From: Microbacterium sp. SORGH_AS_1204
GTDB lineage: Bacteria; Actinomycetota; Actinomycetes; Actinomycetales; Microbacteriaceae
Assembly: GCF_030818935.1 (NCBI RefSeq)
Contig: NZ_JAUTBD010000001.1
Location: 2,542,001-2,606,000, forward strand
Length of the DNA stretch: 64,000 nt
Reading direction: 5' to 3'
A model generated the notes under the pieces. That model saw nothing but the letters and a program-made list of their open reading frames with translations. It did not search any database and was not told where the DNA came from. This document shows, in pieces, positions 47,637 to 56,672 of the stretch (its first letter is position 1; each line of letters starts with the position of its first letter). The translations under genes and the position numbers were made by a program.

Positions 47637-50476
47637 CGCGAACCTCCCGGATTCGGCCCGACGATACGCGGGGTGCGCCGGGCGACGCGCCGCGAGGCGG
47701 CGGTGGGGACGGCCAGCAGGAGCGCGACGACCAGCACGGCGAGCGACCCGAGCGCGACGAGGCGCTGGAGGGCCGCGCGGTGATCGTTCAGCGGTGCGCG
47801 CGGGGTGACCTCGGCGTTGACGCGCCAGAGGTCTCCGCGGGAGGTCGCGCCCACGGGGTCGAGCAGGTCGCGCTGGTCGAGCGACGTCGCCGCTCCCAAC
47901 CGGTCGCCCAGGGCCACGCCTCCCTCGCTCGAGGGTGCCGGCGCGAGCAGGACGAACCCGATGCCCCGCTCCGCGAGACGCGCCACGGCGTCGTCGGTCG
48001 ACGGCGACACCAGGTCGACCGCGAGGGCGGCGAGCTCTCGATGCTGGGCGTCGGCGGAGGTGCGGGTGGCCTCCACAGTGCTCTGGCCCGACAGAGTGGC
48101 ACTGCCGCCCCAGACGACCTGCACGCGCAGGCCGTCGCTGCGCGGATCGAGCACGAGGGTGCCGATGGACAGCGAGCCGCGACCTTCCGCGGCGATGTAG
48201 GCGGGCAGCGTCGAGACGGGGCCGTTCGTCAACGCCGTGCGGTCGCCGCCGGTGTCGGACAGTTGCGCGGTGAGCGCCGGTGCCACGGCGACCGCGAGCG
48301 CCAGCACCGCCGCGAGCCCGCCGATCGGGCGCAGCACCCGCGCACGCTCGGGGATCCCGGCATCCAAGGCGATGACGCCCGCCCCCACGAGACCGATCCA
48401 CGCGAGGCTCAGACCCGAGCCGGGCCAGATCGGCACGGCCACGGCGTCATCGAACGACACCGCGATGCCGATGGCGGCGAACGCCGTGGCGAGACCGGTG
48501 GCCACGACCACGATGAGGGCGGATGCCGTGACCCAGCGCCGCGTGAGCACCGAGAGCACCGCGAGCACGGCGAGGGGCGCCACGAGCAGGCCCACCCACC
48601 ACACCGGGTGTCCGAGCAGGCTCGCCCATCCCCCGGGGTCGGAGGTGGGGAATCCCGCCGCGAGCAGCGCACGGCCGATCGGGTCGGGCGAGACCTCGGC
48701 GCCCGCGTACGGCACACCGGGGTCGGCGGGCAGGCCCCAGGGGTTGCCCGCCCGCACCTGCGACCACACCAACGGCGCGAAGATCACGGCGGAGGGGATG
48801 ACGAGCCACACCACGCGAGCGACGCCGCGCCCCGCGACCAGGGAGACGACCACCAGGGCGGCGCACCAGAGCACGACGGCGGCGGGCGCGAGCGACGGCG
48901 CGCAGGCGAGCACGGCGACGAGAAGAACGGATGCCGCCCCCGCCGGTGCCCACGAGCGGTGGGCGACGCTCGCGGCATAGAACAGCCACGGCAGCAGCAG
49001 ATGCGCGAGGACCCCCGCGGGTCGGCCCTCGACGAGTGCCGACGCGAAGGTCGGCGCGAGGGCCCAGGCGACCGCTGCGACGATGCGCAAGGCGGGGGAC
49101 TCCGTCACACGGGTGGCCGCGAACCACCCGCCCAGCACCGCGAGGGGCAGCGCGAGCACCCACAGCACGACGAACGCGCGCGAGGGATCGGCCGGAGACA
49201 GCGTGCCCAGCAGTGCGACGACGGCGGAGAACGGGTCGGCGGGGCCGACGGCATCCAATCCGAGGGGGCGCAGCCCCCAGGCGGCGTCCTGCCAGAGCTG
49301 CCCGACGTTCGCGCGCAGCGGTGCGAGCGCGCCGCCGCCCAGCACCGGCCACGCGAGCAGCGGGGCGAACAGCGCCACCGAGACGGCCAGGGCTCCCAGG
49401 ACGGCCCACGCGCCGCCGCCGACGAAGAAGTGCAGTTCGCTGCGCACGGGCGCATCGGGGTCGCCCACGTCGCCCTGCCACCGCACGCGCATCTCGGCGC
49501 GCGAGACGCGCAGCGGGGCGATTCGCGACCAGCCGACGTTGCGCACCGCGCGGATGCGGCGCCGCGCGCGCGCGACGGCCGCCGCACGGGCCATCACCAG
49601 CAGCGTCGCCCCCCATTCGGGCAGCACGCGGTGGGGCGCCTTCGTCACGAGGTGCGCAAAGGTTCGCCACAGCGCCAGCGGGAGGAACGACAGCCAGTGC
49701 AGCGGCACCGCGGCTGCCGGGGCGTAGACCAGTCGGCGGTGCAGCTGCGCCGTGCGGGTCGCGAAGGCTCGGCGCCGGGCGCGTCGACGACCGCGCGCCA
49801 TCGCCGCCACCCCGTCACCGGCGACGGCGACCCGCGCCGAGGGGACCACGGCCACGAGACGCTCGGCCAGGCGCGCACGCACGCCCAGGTCGAGACCCTC
49901 GTCGGCTCCCCCGAGTGCAAGATCGAGCCCGCCGAGCGCCGTCCACGCTTCGCGTCGCACCAGGATGCCGCGCACATCGGCGCCGAGCACGTCGGAATCC
50001 CGATCGCGCTGGCCCTGGTCCAGCTCGCCGGCGGCGAGTTCGACGGTGCCGCCGTAGCGGTTCATGCTCACCCCGAGCGAGCGGATGACGTCGCGGTCGT
50101 CCCAGTCCACGAGCTTGGGAGCGGCGATCACGAGGGGCGGCGAGAGTTCGAGGGCGCCCGCGAGGCGCACGAGCGCGTCAGGGTCGGGAGCGGTGTCCTG
50201 CGCGAGGAGCCAAACCGCGTCACCCGTCAGGCGGGGCGTCGCCAGGGCCGTGGCGGTGGCGAACGACGTTCCGGCGGAGGCGGTGATCACGCCCTCCGCA
50301 CCCGATTCGGCCGCCAAGCGGGTCAGCTCGGCGTCGGGACCGCACAGCACGATCGTCAGGGCGTCGACGGGGCGGGTCTGCGCCGCAAGGGCGGCAAGAG
50401 TGCGTTGCAGATGGTTCGCCGCGGGGGTGCGTCCTTCGGGACGCACGACGAGGATGGCGTGTACACGGTCGGGCAT
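47633..50476 (-). CDS. Large membrane glycosyltransferase (GT2-type N terminus)
   Basis: 947 aa. Residues 1-240 are a GT2-like domain with weak catalytic motifs (AILVVRPEGR, WLLAQDTAPDPD, RREAWTALGGLD). A second part of roughly 12 membrane helices (about 355-760) follows, then an extracytoplasmic segment and a last helix near 915. This shape fits polyprenyl-phosphate-dependent surface glycosylation. DXD is not clean, so activity is inferred. It lies between whiB2 and the coupled DUF5719 gene, a conserved order in Microbacteriaceae. A TAGGCT box lies 10 nt before the ATG at 50476. Confidence 0.85.
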   Translation of the reverse strand: MPDRVHAILVVRPEGRTPAANHLQRTLAALAAQTRPVDALTIVLCGPDAELTRLAAESGAEGVITASAGTSFATATALATPRLTGDAVWLLAQDTAPDPDALVRLAGALELSPPLVIAAPKLVDWDDRDVIRSLGVSMNRYGGTVELAAGELDQGQRDRDSDVLGADVRGILVRREAWTALGGLDLALGGADEGLDLGVRARLAERLVAVVPSARVAVAGDGVAAMARGRRRARRRAFATRTAQLHRRLVYAPAAAVPLHWLSFLPLALWRTFAHLVTKAPHRVLPEWGATLLVMARAAAVARARRRIRAVRNVGWSRIAPLRVSRAEMRVRWQGDVGDPDAPVRSELHFFVGGGAWAVLGALAVSVALFAPLLAWPVLGGGALAPLRANVGQLWQDAAWGLRPLGLDAVGPADPFSAVVALLGTLSPADPSRAFVVLWVLALPLAVLGGWFAATRVTESPALRIVAAVAWALAPTFASALVEGRPAGVLAHLLLPWLFYAASVAHRSWAPAGAASVLLVAVLACAPSLAPAAVVLWCAALVVVSLVAGRGVARVVWLVIPSAVIFAPLVWSQVRAGNPWGLPADPGVPYAGAEVSPDPIGRALLAAGFPTSDPGGWASLLGHPVWWVGLLVAPLAVLAVLSVLTRRWVTASALIVVVATGLATAFAAIGIAVSFDDAVAVPIWPGSGLSLAWIGLVGAGVIALDAGIPERARVLRPIGGLAAVLALAVAVAPALTAQLSDTGGDRTALTNGPVSTLPAYIAAEGRGSLSIGTLVLDPRSDGLRVQVVWGGSATLSGQSTVEATRTSADAQHRELAALAVDLVSPSTDDAVARLAERGIGFVLLAPAPSSEGGVALGDRLGAATSLDQRDLLDPVGATSRGDLWRVNAEVTPRAPLNDHRAALQRLVALGSLAVLVVALLLAVPTAASRRVARRTPRIVGPNPGGSR

Positions 50477-50555
50477 GACGCCGATCAGCCTAAGTCCGCC
50501 TCCGAGCGATCGCGGACGCCGCGCCGTCGGCGGGCGGATCGCTCAGCAGTGCGGA

Positions 50556-50879
50556 TCAGGCGCGTCGCTTGAGCTTGCGGCGCTCGCGCTCGCTCAGGCC
50601 GCCCCAGATGCCGAAACGCTCGTCGTTCTGCAGGGCGTACTCGAGGCACTCGCTCTTGACGTCGCACGAGGTGCAGATGCGCTTGGCATCGCGCGTGGAG
50701 CCGCCCTTCTCGGGGAAGAACGCCTCGGGGTCGGTCTGCGAGCACAGTGCGTCGGTCTGCCACGCGAGGGTGTTCTCTTCGGTGGTGTCGATGTCGCGAC
50801 GTACACCGGGAACGCCGAGGTCGACCGGATCTACGAACCAGTTGTCCGGAACACCGGACCGGTACTGCGACGTCGCCAT
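50556..50879 (-). CDS. whiB2: WhiB2/WhmD-type iron-sulfur regulator
   Basis: 107 aa. Cluster cysteines are C46, C69, C72 and C78. GIWGGLSERERRKLKRRA gives the conserved turn and basic DNA-contacting tail. The 45-residue N-terminal extension and the FFPEKGGSTRDAKRIC block are typical of WhiB2/WhmD (WhiB of Streptomyces), which controls septation. The ATG at 50879 follows GGGGAGG. A consensus-like promoter with an internal palindrome lies 53 bp upstream. It is next to manA and DUF3499 as in Mycobacterium (Rv3255c-Rv3260c region). Confidence 0.95.
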   Translation of the reverse strand: MATSQYRSGVPDNWFVDPVDLGVPGVRRDIDTTEENTLAWQTDALCSQTDPEAFFPEKGGSTRDAKRICTSCDVKSECLEYALQNDERFGIWGGLSERERRKLKRRA

Positions 50880-50931
50880 ATCATCCTCCCCCTCGTTCGA
50901 GCCCCCATGACGCGGCCTGCGCGTACAGATA

Positions 50932-50960
50932 ATTACACCCGTGTGATTCGAATTGGTCAA
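50932..50960 (-). promoter_or_regulatory. whiB2 promoter with overlapping palindrome
   Basis: The minus strand has -35 TTGACC (50960-50955), a 17-nt spacer and -10 TGTAAT (50937-50932). ATTACAC-CC-GTGTGAT (50932-50947, one mismatch) covers the -10 and part of the spacer, as an operator would. The leader is about 45 nt. Confidence 0.65.
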
Positions 50961-51022
50961 GTCGCGGATGCTAAACCCTCAAGGGCGGCGTGAACCTTAG
51001 GCTGAGCCCCGGCGTGTCGCGT

Positions 51023-52186
51023 TCATGCCCCCGGCATCGCGACGAAGACCTCACCGGCACCGTCGCTCGACAGCGGCGACTCGTCGGGGGTGACCAGCGC
51101 GGCCTGTCCCGGAGCGAGCGTCAGGCTCTCGCCTGAGGCGCCCGTCAGCGTCGTCGACCCGGCCACGCCGAGCGCGATCGACACACCCCGCAGATCGAGC
51201 TGCGCCGCGTCGCCCGCCACGAGGTGGCCCAGCGCGAAGTCCGCGATGCCCGGGGCGAAGACCTCGGCGCCCTCGCCCGCCGTCGTGGGACGCAGGTAGG
51301 GCGGCTCGGCCGGACGGAAGTCGACGAGCGCGAGCAGTTCGGCTACGTCGATGTGCTTGGGCGTGAGCCCGCCACGCAGCACGTTGTCGCTCGCCGCCAT
51401 GATCTCCACGCCGAGCCCCGCGACGTACGCGTGCAGCACGCCCGCGGGCACGAAGATCGCCTCTCCCCGGCGCAACTCCACCAGGTTCATCAGAAGGGCG
51501 ACGACGATGCCGGGGTCGGCCGGGTACGCCGCGTGCAGCGAGCGCGTCAGCTCGAGCTCGGCGGCGAACTCCGCGGAGTCCGCGGCTGCCGCGGCATCCA
51601 CGATCTGCGCGATCTCAGCCGCGTCGGCCTCGCCGAGGAGCCAGCCGATCGTCTTGCGCAGGGCGTCGGAGGCGTCGTGCGCCGACAGGTGGGCGCGGAG
51701 CGTGGCGACCGCCGGCGCATCACCCAACGCGTCGACGAGAGCGCGCGTGCGTGCGAGGTCGCGCAGACCGGCGAGCGCGGTGAAGGTGTCGCTGAGGGCG
51801 ACGATGACCTCGGGTTTGTGATTGTCGTCCTTGTAGTTGCGCGAGCCGGCGTTGCGAGCGAGCCCCGCCGCCTCTTCGCGGGCGAACCCCTCGACGGCCT
51901 GCTCCTTGGACGGGTGCACCTGGATCGACAGCGGCGCACCGGCCGCGAGCAGCTTCAACAGGTACGGCAGCTTCGCGGGCACGTCGTGCTCGCCGGCGGC
52001 GGCGGGCAGCCACGCGTCGAGCGTGCGGTCGGTGCCGTCGTGCACCTCGGCGGGCGAACCGGGGTGATCGCCGAACCAGATCTCCGCCTCGGGGGCTCCG
52101 GTGGGCTCGCGTCCCTCGAGATCGGCGATGAGCGTCGGGCTGCCCCAGGCGTAGTCGCGGGGCGTGTTCGAGATGGCAACAAGCAC
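51023..52186 (-). CDS. manA: Mannose-6-phosphate isomerase, class I
   Basis: 387 aa. Zinc and substrate motifs are QVHPSKEQA (Gln and His ligands), NHKPEV (Glu ligand), and the cupin block AIFVPAGVLHAYVAG with the last histidine. It interconverts fructose-6-phosphate and mannose-6-phosphate, feeding GDP-mannose for surface mannosylation. The GTG at 52186 is preceded by TAGGCT at 7 nt. It sits upstream of whiB2 on the same strand, and the polysaccharide locus starts just beyond it on the other strand. Confidence 0.96.
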   Translation of the reverse strand: MLVAISNTPRDYAWGSPTLIADLEGREPTGAPEAEIWFGDHPGSPAEVHDGTDRTLDAWLPAAAGEHDVPAKLPYLLKLLAAGAPLSIQVHPSKEQAVEGFAREEAAGLARNAGSRNYKDDNHKPEVIVALSDTFTALAGLRDLARTRALVDALGDAPAVATLRAHLSAHDASDALRKTIGWLLGEADAAEIAQIVDAAAAADSAEFAAELELTRSLHAAYPADPGIVVALLMNLVELRRGEAIFVPAGVLHAYVAGLGVEIMAASDNVLRGGLTPKHIDVAELLALVDFRPAEPPYLRPTTAGEGAEVFAPGIADFALGHLVAGDAAQLDLRGVSIALGVAGSTTLTGASGESLTLAPGQAALVTPDESPLSSDGAGEVFVAMPGA

Positions 52187-52193
52187 GGGCGTC

Positions 52194-52199
52194 AGCCTA
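52194..52199 (-). promoter_or_regulatory. -10 element for manA
   Basis: TAGGCT on the minus strand, 7 nt before the GTG at 52186, in leaderless geometry. Confidence 0.5.
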
Positions 52200-52248
52200 G
52201 CGGGAGCACCGGACGCCTCCGGATGCCGAGCGGTACCCTGAACGCATC

Positions 52249-53640
52249 ATGGCCATGTACACGAACCACCCCGTGTCGGCCCTGCCGACCGCACCGCCGC
52301 GGGAGACGACCGGGCACCTGCTGCTGCGGGCCTGGTGCGTCTTCGTCATCGTCCTCGCCCTCGGCGGTGTGGGCCTGGTCAACGCCGCGGGTGCCGTCGT
52401 GGCAGCGGTCGTCGCCGTCGCCTCGGCGGTGGTCTCCGCGGTCGTCTGGGCCGTCACGCGACCGCCGGTGTCCGTGAGCCGTCTGCCGTGGATCGCCTTC
52501 GGCTACATCGCCTGGGCGATGGCGTCGATCGCATGGAGCGCGTGGCCCCTGGCATCCGTGCTCACCTGGCTGCTGCTGGCGATCACGACCTTCCAGGGGC
52601 TGTTCGTGGGAGCCGTGCTCACCTGGCGTGACGTCGTGCGCGCGATCACCGACGCAGCCAAATGGGTCGTGGGGCTCTCCCTCGTCTTCGAGGTGGCGGT
52701 GTCGCTGCTGGTGCGCGAACCCCTCCTCCCCGGGTTCGTCGTGCCCGAGGAGCGCATGGACCCGGCGCTGTACTGGTCGCGCGACAACCTGTTCGACGGC
52801 GGGCGCATCCAGGGCGTCTTCGGCGACGCGAACCTGCTCGCCGTCGTCATGCTCCTCGCCATCATCGTCTTCGGCGTGCGGATGGCCTCCGGCGCCCCCC
52901 GCCGTGTGCTGCTCATCGCCTGGACCGCGCTCGCCGGGTTCCTCTTCGTGCGGGCGGGGTCGGTGACCGCGTTCATCGCGGCGGCGTTCGTCGCCCTCGT
53001 GCTGGGCACGGTGCTGGTCATGCGCACCGCCCGGCGCCCCGGCGAACGCACCCGCTGGTACCTGCTCTACGCGGCGATCGGCCTGGGCGGGGGCGCCGCC
53101 CTCTGGCTCGGCCGCGAGACGGTCTTCGGCGTGCTCGGCCGCGGGGCCGACCTGCTCGGCCGCGAGGGCATCTGGGCCGACGTCGTCGAACGCGCGCAGC
53201 AGCGCCCGATCGCCGGGTGGGGGTTCTCGACACCCTGGATTCCGACGGAACCGCTGATCGACGGCTGGATCGTCGACGACGGCCAGACGGCCGTGCAGGC
53301 GCACAGCGTCTGGCTCGACGCGTTCCTGCAACTCGGCGCCGTCGGCGTCGCCCTGCTCGCCCTCGTCGTGCTCGCCTACCTGTGGCGCTCGTGGTTCTTC
53401 GCCGTCGACCGCCCCCGCTGGGACCTGCGCGACGACCGGCCGTACTCGCCGCTGACACTGCTGCCGACCCTCATCGGGGCGCTGCTGGTGGTGCAGGGGC
53501 TCACCGAATCCGCTCCGCTGCTGCTGTGGGGCTGGATGTTCGTCATCCTGTTCGGCTCGAAGATCAAGCAGACGCCGTTCGTCGGCCACGGTCCCGGCGA
53601 GATCAGCGCGTCGGTCGAGGGCGGCGAGCGGCAGAGGTAG
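52249..53640 (+). CDS. O-antigen ligase/polymerase-like membrane protein (Wzy_C)
   Basis: 463 aa with about eleven membrane helices. The large extracytoplasmic loop (about 310-375) carries RPIAGWGFSTPW and QAHSVWLDAFLQLGAVGVAL, the H-x-x-W/L-x-x-L-x-x-G pattern of the Wzy/WaaL superfamily. Such proteins polymerise or ligate lipid-linked glycans on the outer face of the membrane. The ATG at 52249 (or 52255) starts close to a TACCCT box. It is the first gene of the plus-strand glycan locus; the next is the GlfT2-like gene after 92 bp. Confidence 0.88.
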   Translation: MAMYTNHPVSALPTAPPRETTGHLLLRAWCVFVIVLALGGVGLVNAAGAVVAAVVAVASAVVSAVVWAVTRPPVSVSRLPWIAFGYIAWAMASIAWSAWPLASVLTWLLLAITTFQGLFVGAVLTWRDVVRAITDAAKWVVGLSLVFEVAVSLLVREPLLPGFVVPEERMDPALYWSRDNLFDGGRIQGVFGDANLLAVVMLLAIIVFGVRMASGAPRRVLLIAWTALAGFLFVRAGSVTAFIAAAFVALVLGTVLVMRTARRPGERTRWYLLYAAIGLGGGAALWLGRETVFGVLGRGADLLGREGIWADVVERAQQRPIAGWGFSTPWIPTEPLIDGWIVDDGQTAVQAHSVWLDAFLQLGAVGVALLALVVLAYLWRSWFFAVDRPRWDLRDDRPYSPLTLLPTLIGALLVVQGLTESAPLLLWGWMFVILFGSKIKQTPFVGHGPGEISASVEGGERQR

Positions 53641-53679
53641 TGCCCATCGACGCCACCGGGGGCGCGCAGACGCGCCGGG

Positions 53680-53685
53680 TAGACT
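53680..53685 (+). promoter_or_regulatory. Possible -10 element for glfT2
   Basis: TAGACT, 47 nt before the GTG at 53733, without a good -35. A weak call. Confidence 0.3.
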
Positions 53686-53732
53686 TCCCGCTGGCCGTCC
53701 GCGGCCGCGGCTCCTAGACGAAAGACCTCTTC

Positions 53733-55646
53733 GTGACGTACACCCTCCAGAACGCCGTCCTTCCTCTCGACCGCGATCCCGACCTCCTGCCTCTGTACGT
53801 CGACCCCGAGACGTGGTCCACGATCGACGAGGAGCCGGTGCGGGTCACCAACGTCGCTCAGCTGGCGAACATCCTCGACCGCCACCGTGCGCGCATCGTC
53901 GCCGGCCGGCGGGTGTCGTTCGGCACGTACTTCAACGCGTTCCCGGCGTCGTACTGGCAGCACTGGACGAGCGTCCGCCAGGTGCGCCTGACCGTGCGCA
54001 CGTCGGGGGATGCCACGCTCCTGGTCTACCGCTCGAACGGTGGCGGAACCAAACAGCGTCTCGACACCCGAGAGGTGCGGGGCGAGAACACGGCGACGAC
54101 GTTCGATCTCGTGCTCGATCAGTACAGCGACGGCGGCTGGATCTGGTTCGACATCGCCGCCGATCGCACCGATGCCACGTTCGAGGGCGCGGAGTGGACG
54201 ACCGAGCACGAACCCGCCCGCGACGGCAAGGCGAGCATCGGCATCACCACGTACAACAAGCCCGACTACTGCGTCGAGACGCTGGGCGCCCTCGCCGACG
54301 CCCCCGACGTGCTCGACGTCGTCGACCGCGTCTTCATCATCGATCAGGGCACCGACCTCGTCGAGGCGCAGGACGCCTACCCCACGGTGGCCGAGCGACT
54401 GGGCGAGACGCTGCGGATCATCCGTCAGCCCAACCTCGGCGGCTCCGGCGGCTTCGCCCGCGCGATGGTCGAGACCCTCGCGCGCGAGGGAAGCGACTTC
54501 GTCCAGCTCCTCGACGACGACGTGCGCATCGAGCCCGAGTCCATCCGCCGGTCGGTGGTGTTCGGCCGGTACGCCTCGGTTCCCACCATCGTGGGCGCGC
54601 ACATGTTCGACCTCCTCGACCGCCCGAAGCTGCACGCGTGGGCCGAGGTCGTCGACGACGCCCCCTTCATGTGGCGGGCGCTCTTCCAAGAGCGTCTCCC
54701 CCACGATTTCAGCGTCGCGAACCTCCGCCAGTCGCCCCTGCTGCACATGCGGCTCGACGCCGATTACAACGGCTGGTGGATGTGTCTCATCCCCACCAGC
54801 ATCCTGCGCGAGATCGGACTGGCGCTTCCGGCTTTCATCAAGTGGGATGACGCGGAGTTCTGCGTCCGGGCGCGGGATGCCGGCTACCCCACCGTCTCGA
54901 TGCCCGGCGTGGCGCTCTGGCACGTCTCCTGGGTCGGCAAGGACGACTCGATCGACTGGCAGGCGTACTTCCACGCGCGCAACCGCATCGTGGCGGGGCT
55001 GCTGCACTCGCAGTCACCGCGGGGCGGCACGCTCATCCGTCACAGCCGACGTGTCGACCTGAAGCACCTCATGATGATGCAGTACTACCCCGTGGAGCTG
55101 CGTCTGCGTGCACTGCGCGACGTGCTGTCCGGGCCGGATCACATGCGCGCGAACCTCGCCACGGCCATGCCCGATGCGCGCGCCGTGGCCAAGAAGCATC
55201 CGGAGACGACGGTCCACAAGGATTCCGGCGTCCCCCTGCGCTCCCGACGCGGTCGACAGGTGTTCAAACGTCTCAAGCAGCACCAGTTCGACAGCCCCAC
55301 GGGCATCGCGTTGCGCACGTTCACCGCGCGCACGCTGCTGTCGCACTGGCTGCACACGCCGAAGCCCGAGAACGTCGCCCAGCCCGAGGTGGAGTTCGGC
55401 AAGGGCGACGCGAACTGGTGGCGCGTTCCGCAGTACGACAGCGCGCTGGTGAGCGCCGCCGACGGCTCCGGCAAGAACGTCTACACGCGTGATCGCGCGA
55501 TGTTCCGCCGCATGCTCGCGGAGAGCTGGCGCCTGCACCGCCGCCTGCAGCGGGAATGGCCGCGCCTGTCCCGCCAGTACCGCCGTGCGTTGCCCGATCT
55601 GGTCTCGGAGCGACAGTGGCGCACGACGTTCGAGGAGCTCTCGTGA
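53733..55646 (+). CDS. glfT2: GlfT2-like polymerising galactofuranosyltransferase
   Basis: 637 aa, the same length as Mycobacterium tuberculosis GlfT2. Domains are an N-terminal beta-sandwich (about 1-160), a GT-A catalytic domain (about 165-410) and a C-terminal helical domain. Key residues line up: DDD (261-263, metal and UDP-Galf binding), WDDAE (371-375, catalytic base) and WHVSW (396-400). GlfT2 extends galactofuranan by alternating linkages from UDP-galactofuranose at the inner membrane face. The GTG at 53733 is used. The stop overlaps the next gene by 4 nt, and glf in the same locus supplies the donor sugar. Confidence 0.93.
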   Translation: MTYTLQNAVLPLDRDPDLLPLYVDPETWSTIDEEPVRVTNVAQLANILDRHRARIVAGRRVSFGTYFNAFPASYWQHWTSVRQVRLTVRTSGDATLLVYRSNGGGTKQRLDTREVRGENTATTFDLVLDQYSDGGWIWFDIAADRTDATFEGAEWTTEHEPARDGKASIGITTYNKPDYCVETLGALADAPDVLDVVDRVFIIDQGTDLVEAQDAYPTVAERLGETLRIIRQPNLGGSGGFARAMVETLAREGSDFVQLLDDDVRIEPESIRRSVVFGRYASVPTIVGAHMFDLLDRPKLHAWAEVVDDAPFMWRALFQERLPHDFSVANLRQSPLLHMRLDADYNGWWMCLIPTSILREIGLALPAFIKWDDAEFCVRARDAGYPTVSMPGVALWHVSWVGKDDSIDWQAYFHARNRIVAGLLHSQSPRGGTLIRHSRRVDLKHLMMMQYYPVELRLRALRDVLSGPDHMRANLATAMPDARAVAKKHPETTVHKDSGVPLRSRRGRQVFKRLKQHQFDSPTGIALRTFTARTLLSHWLHTPKPENVAQPEVEFGKGDANWWRVPQYDSALVSAADGSGKNVYTRDRAMFRRMLAESWRLHRRLQREWPRLSRQYRRALPDLVSERQWRTTFEELS

Positions 55647-56605
55647 CCGCATTCGATCCCGCGACCGCCACGATCGTCGTCGTCACCTACAACCGCACGC
55701 ACCTGCTCACGCGTCTGCTCGAGAGCATCGAGCGGATGTCGCCGGCACCGGGGCACCTGGTGATCATCGACAACGCCTCCACCGACGACACCACCGCCGT
55801 CGTGGAGTCGTTCCGCGACCGCCTGCCCACCGAGCTGGTCTACCGCCGCCTCGAGACGAACACCGGCGGGTCGGGCGGGTTCAGCGAGGGCATGCGCGTC
55901 GCCTACGAGCTGGGCTCCGAGTGGATCTGGCTCATGGACGACGACGTCGAGGTCGTCACCGACGGGCTCGCCCGCATGGGGCACTGGGCTCCGCGGTTCC
56001 GCAGCATCCAGGGCCGCCGCTACGACTACGACGGCAGCGAGTTCTACTGGCAGTACCGCATCGCCGAGTCGATGGCGATCCCGATCCCCTACGCCCCCGC
56101 GGCCTTCGACGAGTCCGGTTTCAAGCCGATGAACTCGGGGTGTTTCGAGGGCATGTTCATCCACCGCGACATCGTCGCGAAGATCGGCCTGCCCGATCCC
56201 CGCTTCTTCATCTACTGGGACGACCAGCTCTACGGCTGGCTCGCATCGCGCGAGACGCCGTCGGTCATCGTCAACGAGTTCGTGCTGCGCCGCACGCGCG
56301 AGATCAAGCAGTGGGACATGGGCATCCGCCACATGAACGCCTCGAGCGACGCCTACCGGTACTACATCATGCGCAACCGCGCGTACCTGCAGAAGTACTA
56401 CCGGGCACTCGGCGTCTACCGCGCACTCCCCTTCACCGCGGGCACGGCTCTCACCTTCGTCAAGGAGCTGATCCGCCTCGTCGTCGTGGAGCGGAAGATC
56501 AGCGGCACGAGCCACCTGTTCCGTGGCCTGCGTGACGGCCGGGCGATCTCGCGCGACGAATCGTGGGAGCCGATGCCGCCGCTGGAGACGCAGCCCGTCC
56601 GCTGA
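55643..56605 (+). CDS. GT2 glycosyltransferase, GlfT1/rhamnosyl-galactofuranosyl type
   Basis: 320 aa. The GT-A fold starts IVVVTYNRTHLLTRLLESIE. NTGGSGGF near residue 73 and MDDDVE (DDD at 99-101) bind nucleotide sugar, and FIYWDDQLYG (D193, D194) is the likely catalytic acid pair, as in galactofuranosyltransferases. It is similar in size to GlfT1 (304 aa in M. tuberculosis), which adds the first galactofuranose residues to the lipid linker. The GTG at 55643 overlaps the glfT2 stop by 4 nt, so the two are coupled. A plain rhamnosyltransferase is the main alternative. Confidence 0.82.
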   Translation: MTAFDPATATIVVVTYNRTHLLTRLLESIERMSPAPGHLVIIDNASTDDTTAVVESFRDRLPTELVYRRLETNTGGSGGFSEGMRVAYELGSEWIWLMDDDVEVVTDGLARMGHWAPRFRSIQGRRYDYDGSEFYWQYRIAESMAIPIPYAPAAFDESGFKPMNSGCFEGMFIHRDIVAKIGLPDPRFFIYWDDQLYGWLASRETPSVIVNEFVLRRTREIKQWDMGIRHMNASSDAYRYYIMRNRAYLQKYYRALGVYRALPFTAGTALTFVKELIRLVVVERKISGTSHLFRGLRDGRAISRDESWEPMPPLETQPVR

Positions 56606-56672
56606 TGCCGCTGCGACATCGGCCGCGGGCCGTCGTCACCCTCTCGCTCGTCGAGCCGGGCGCGTCGGGCGA

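Noticed and set aside
46245..48401. A 718-residue version of the DUF5719 frame
   Set aside because: The upstream part is a shadow of the glycosyltransferase gene. The membrane segment and the 4-nt overlap place the start at 47636.
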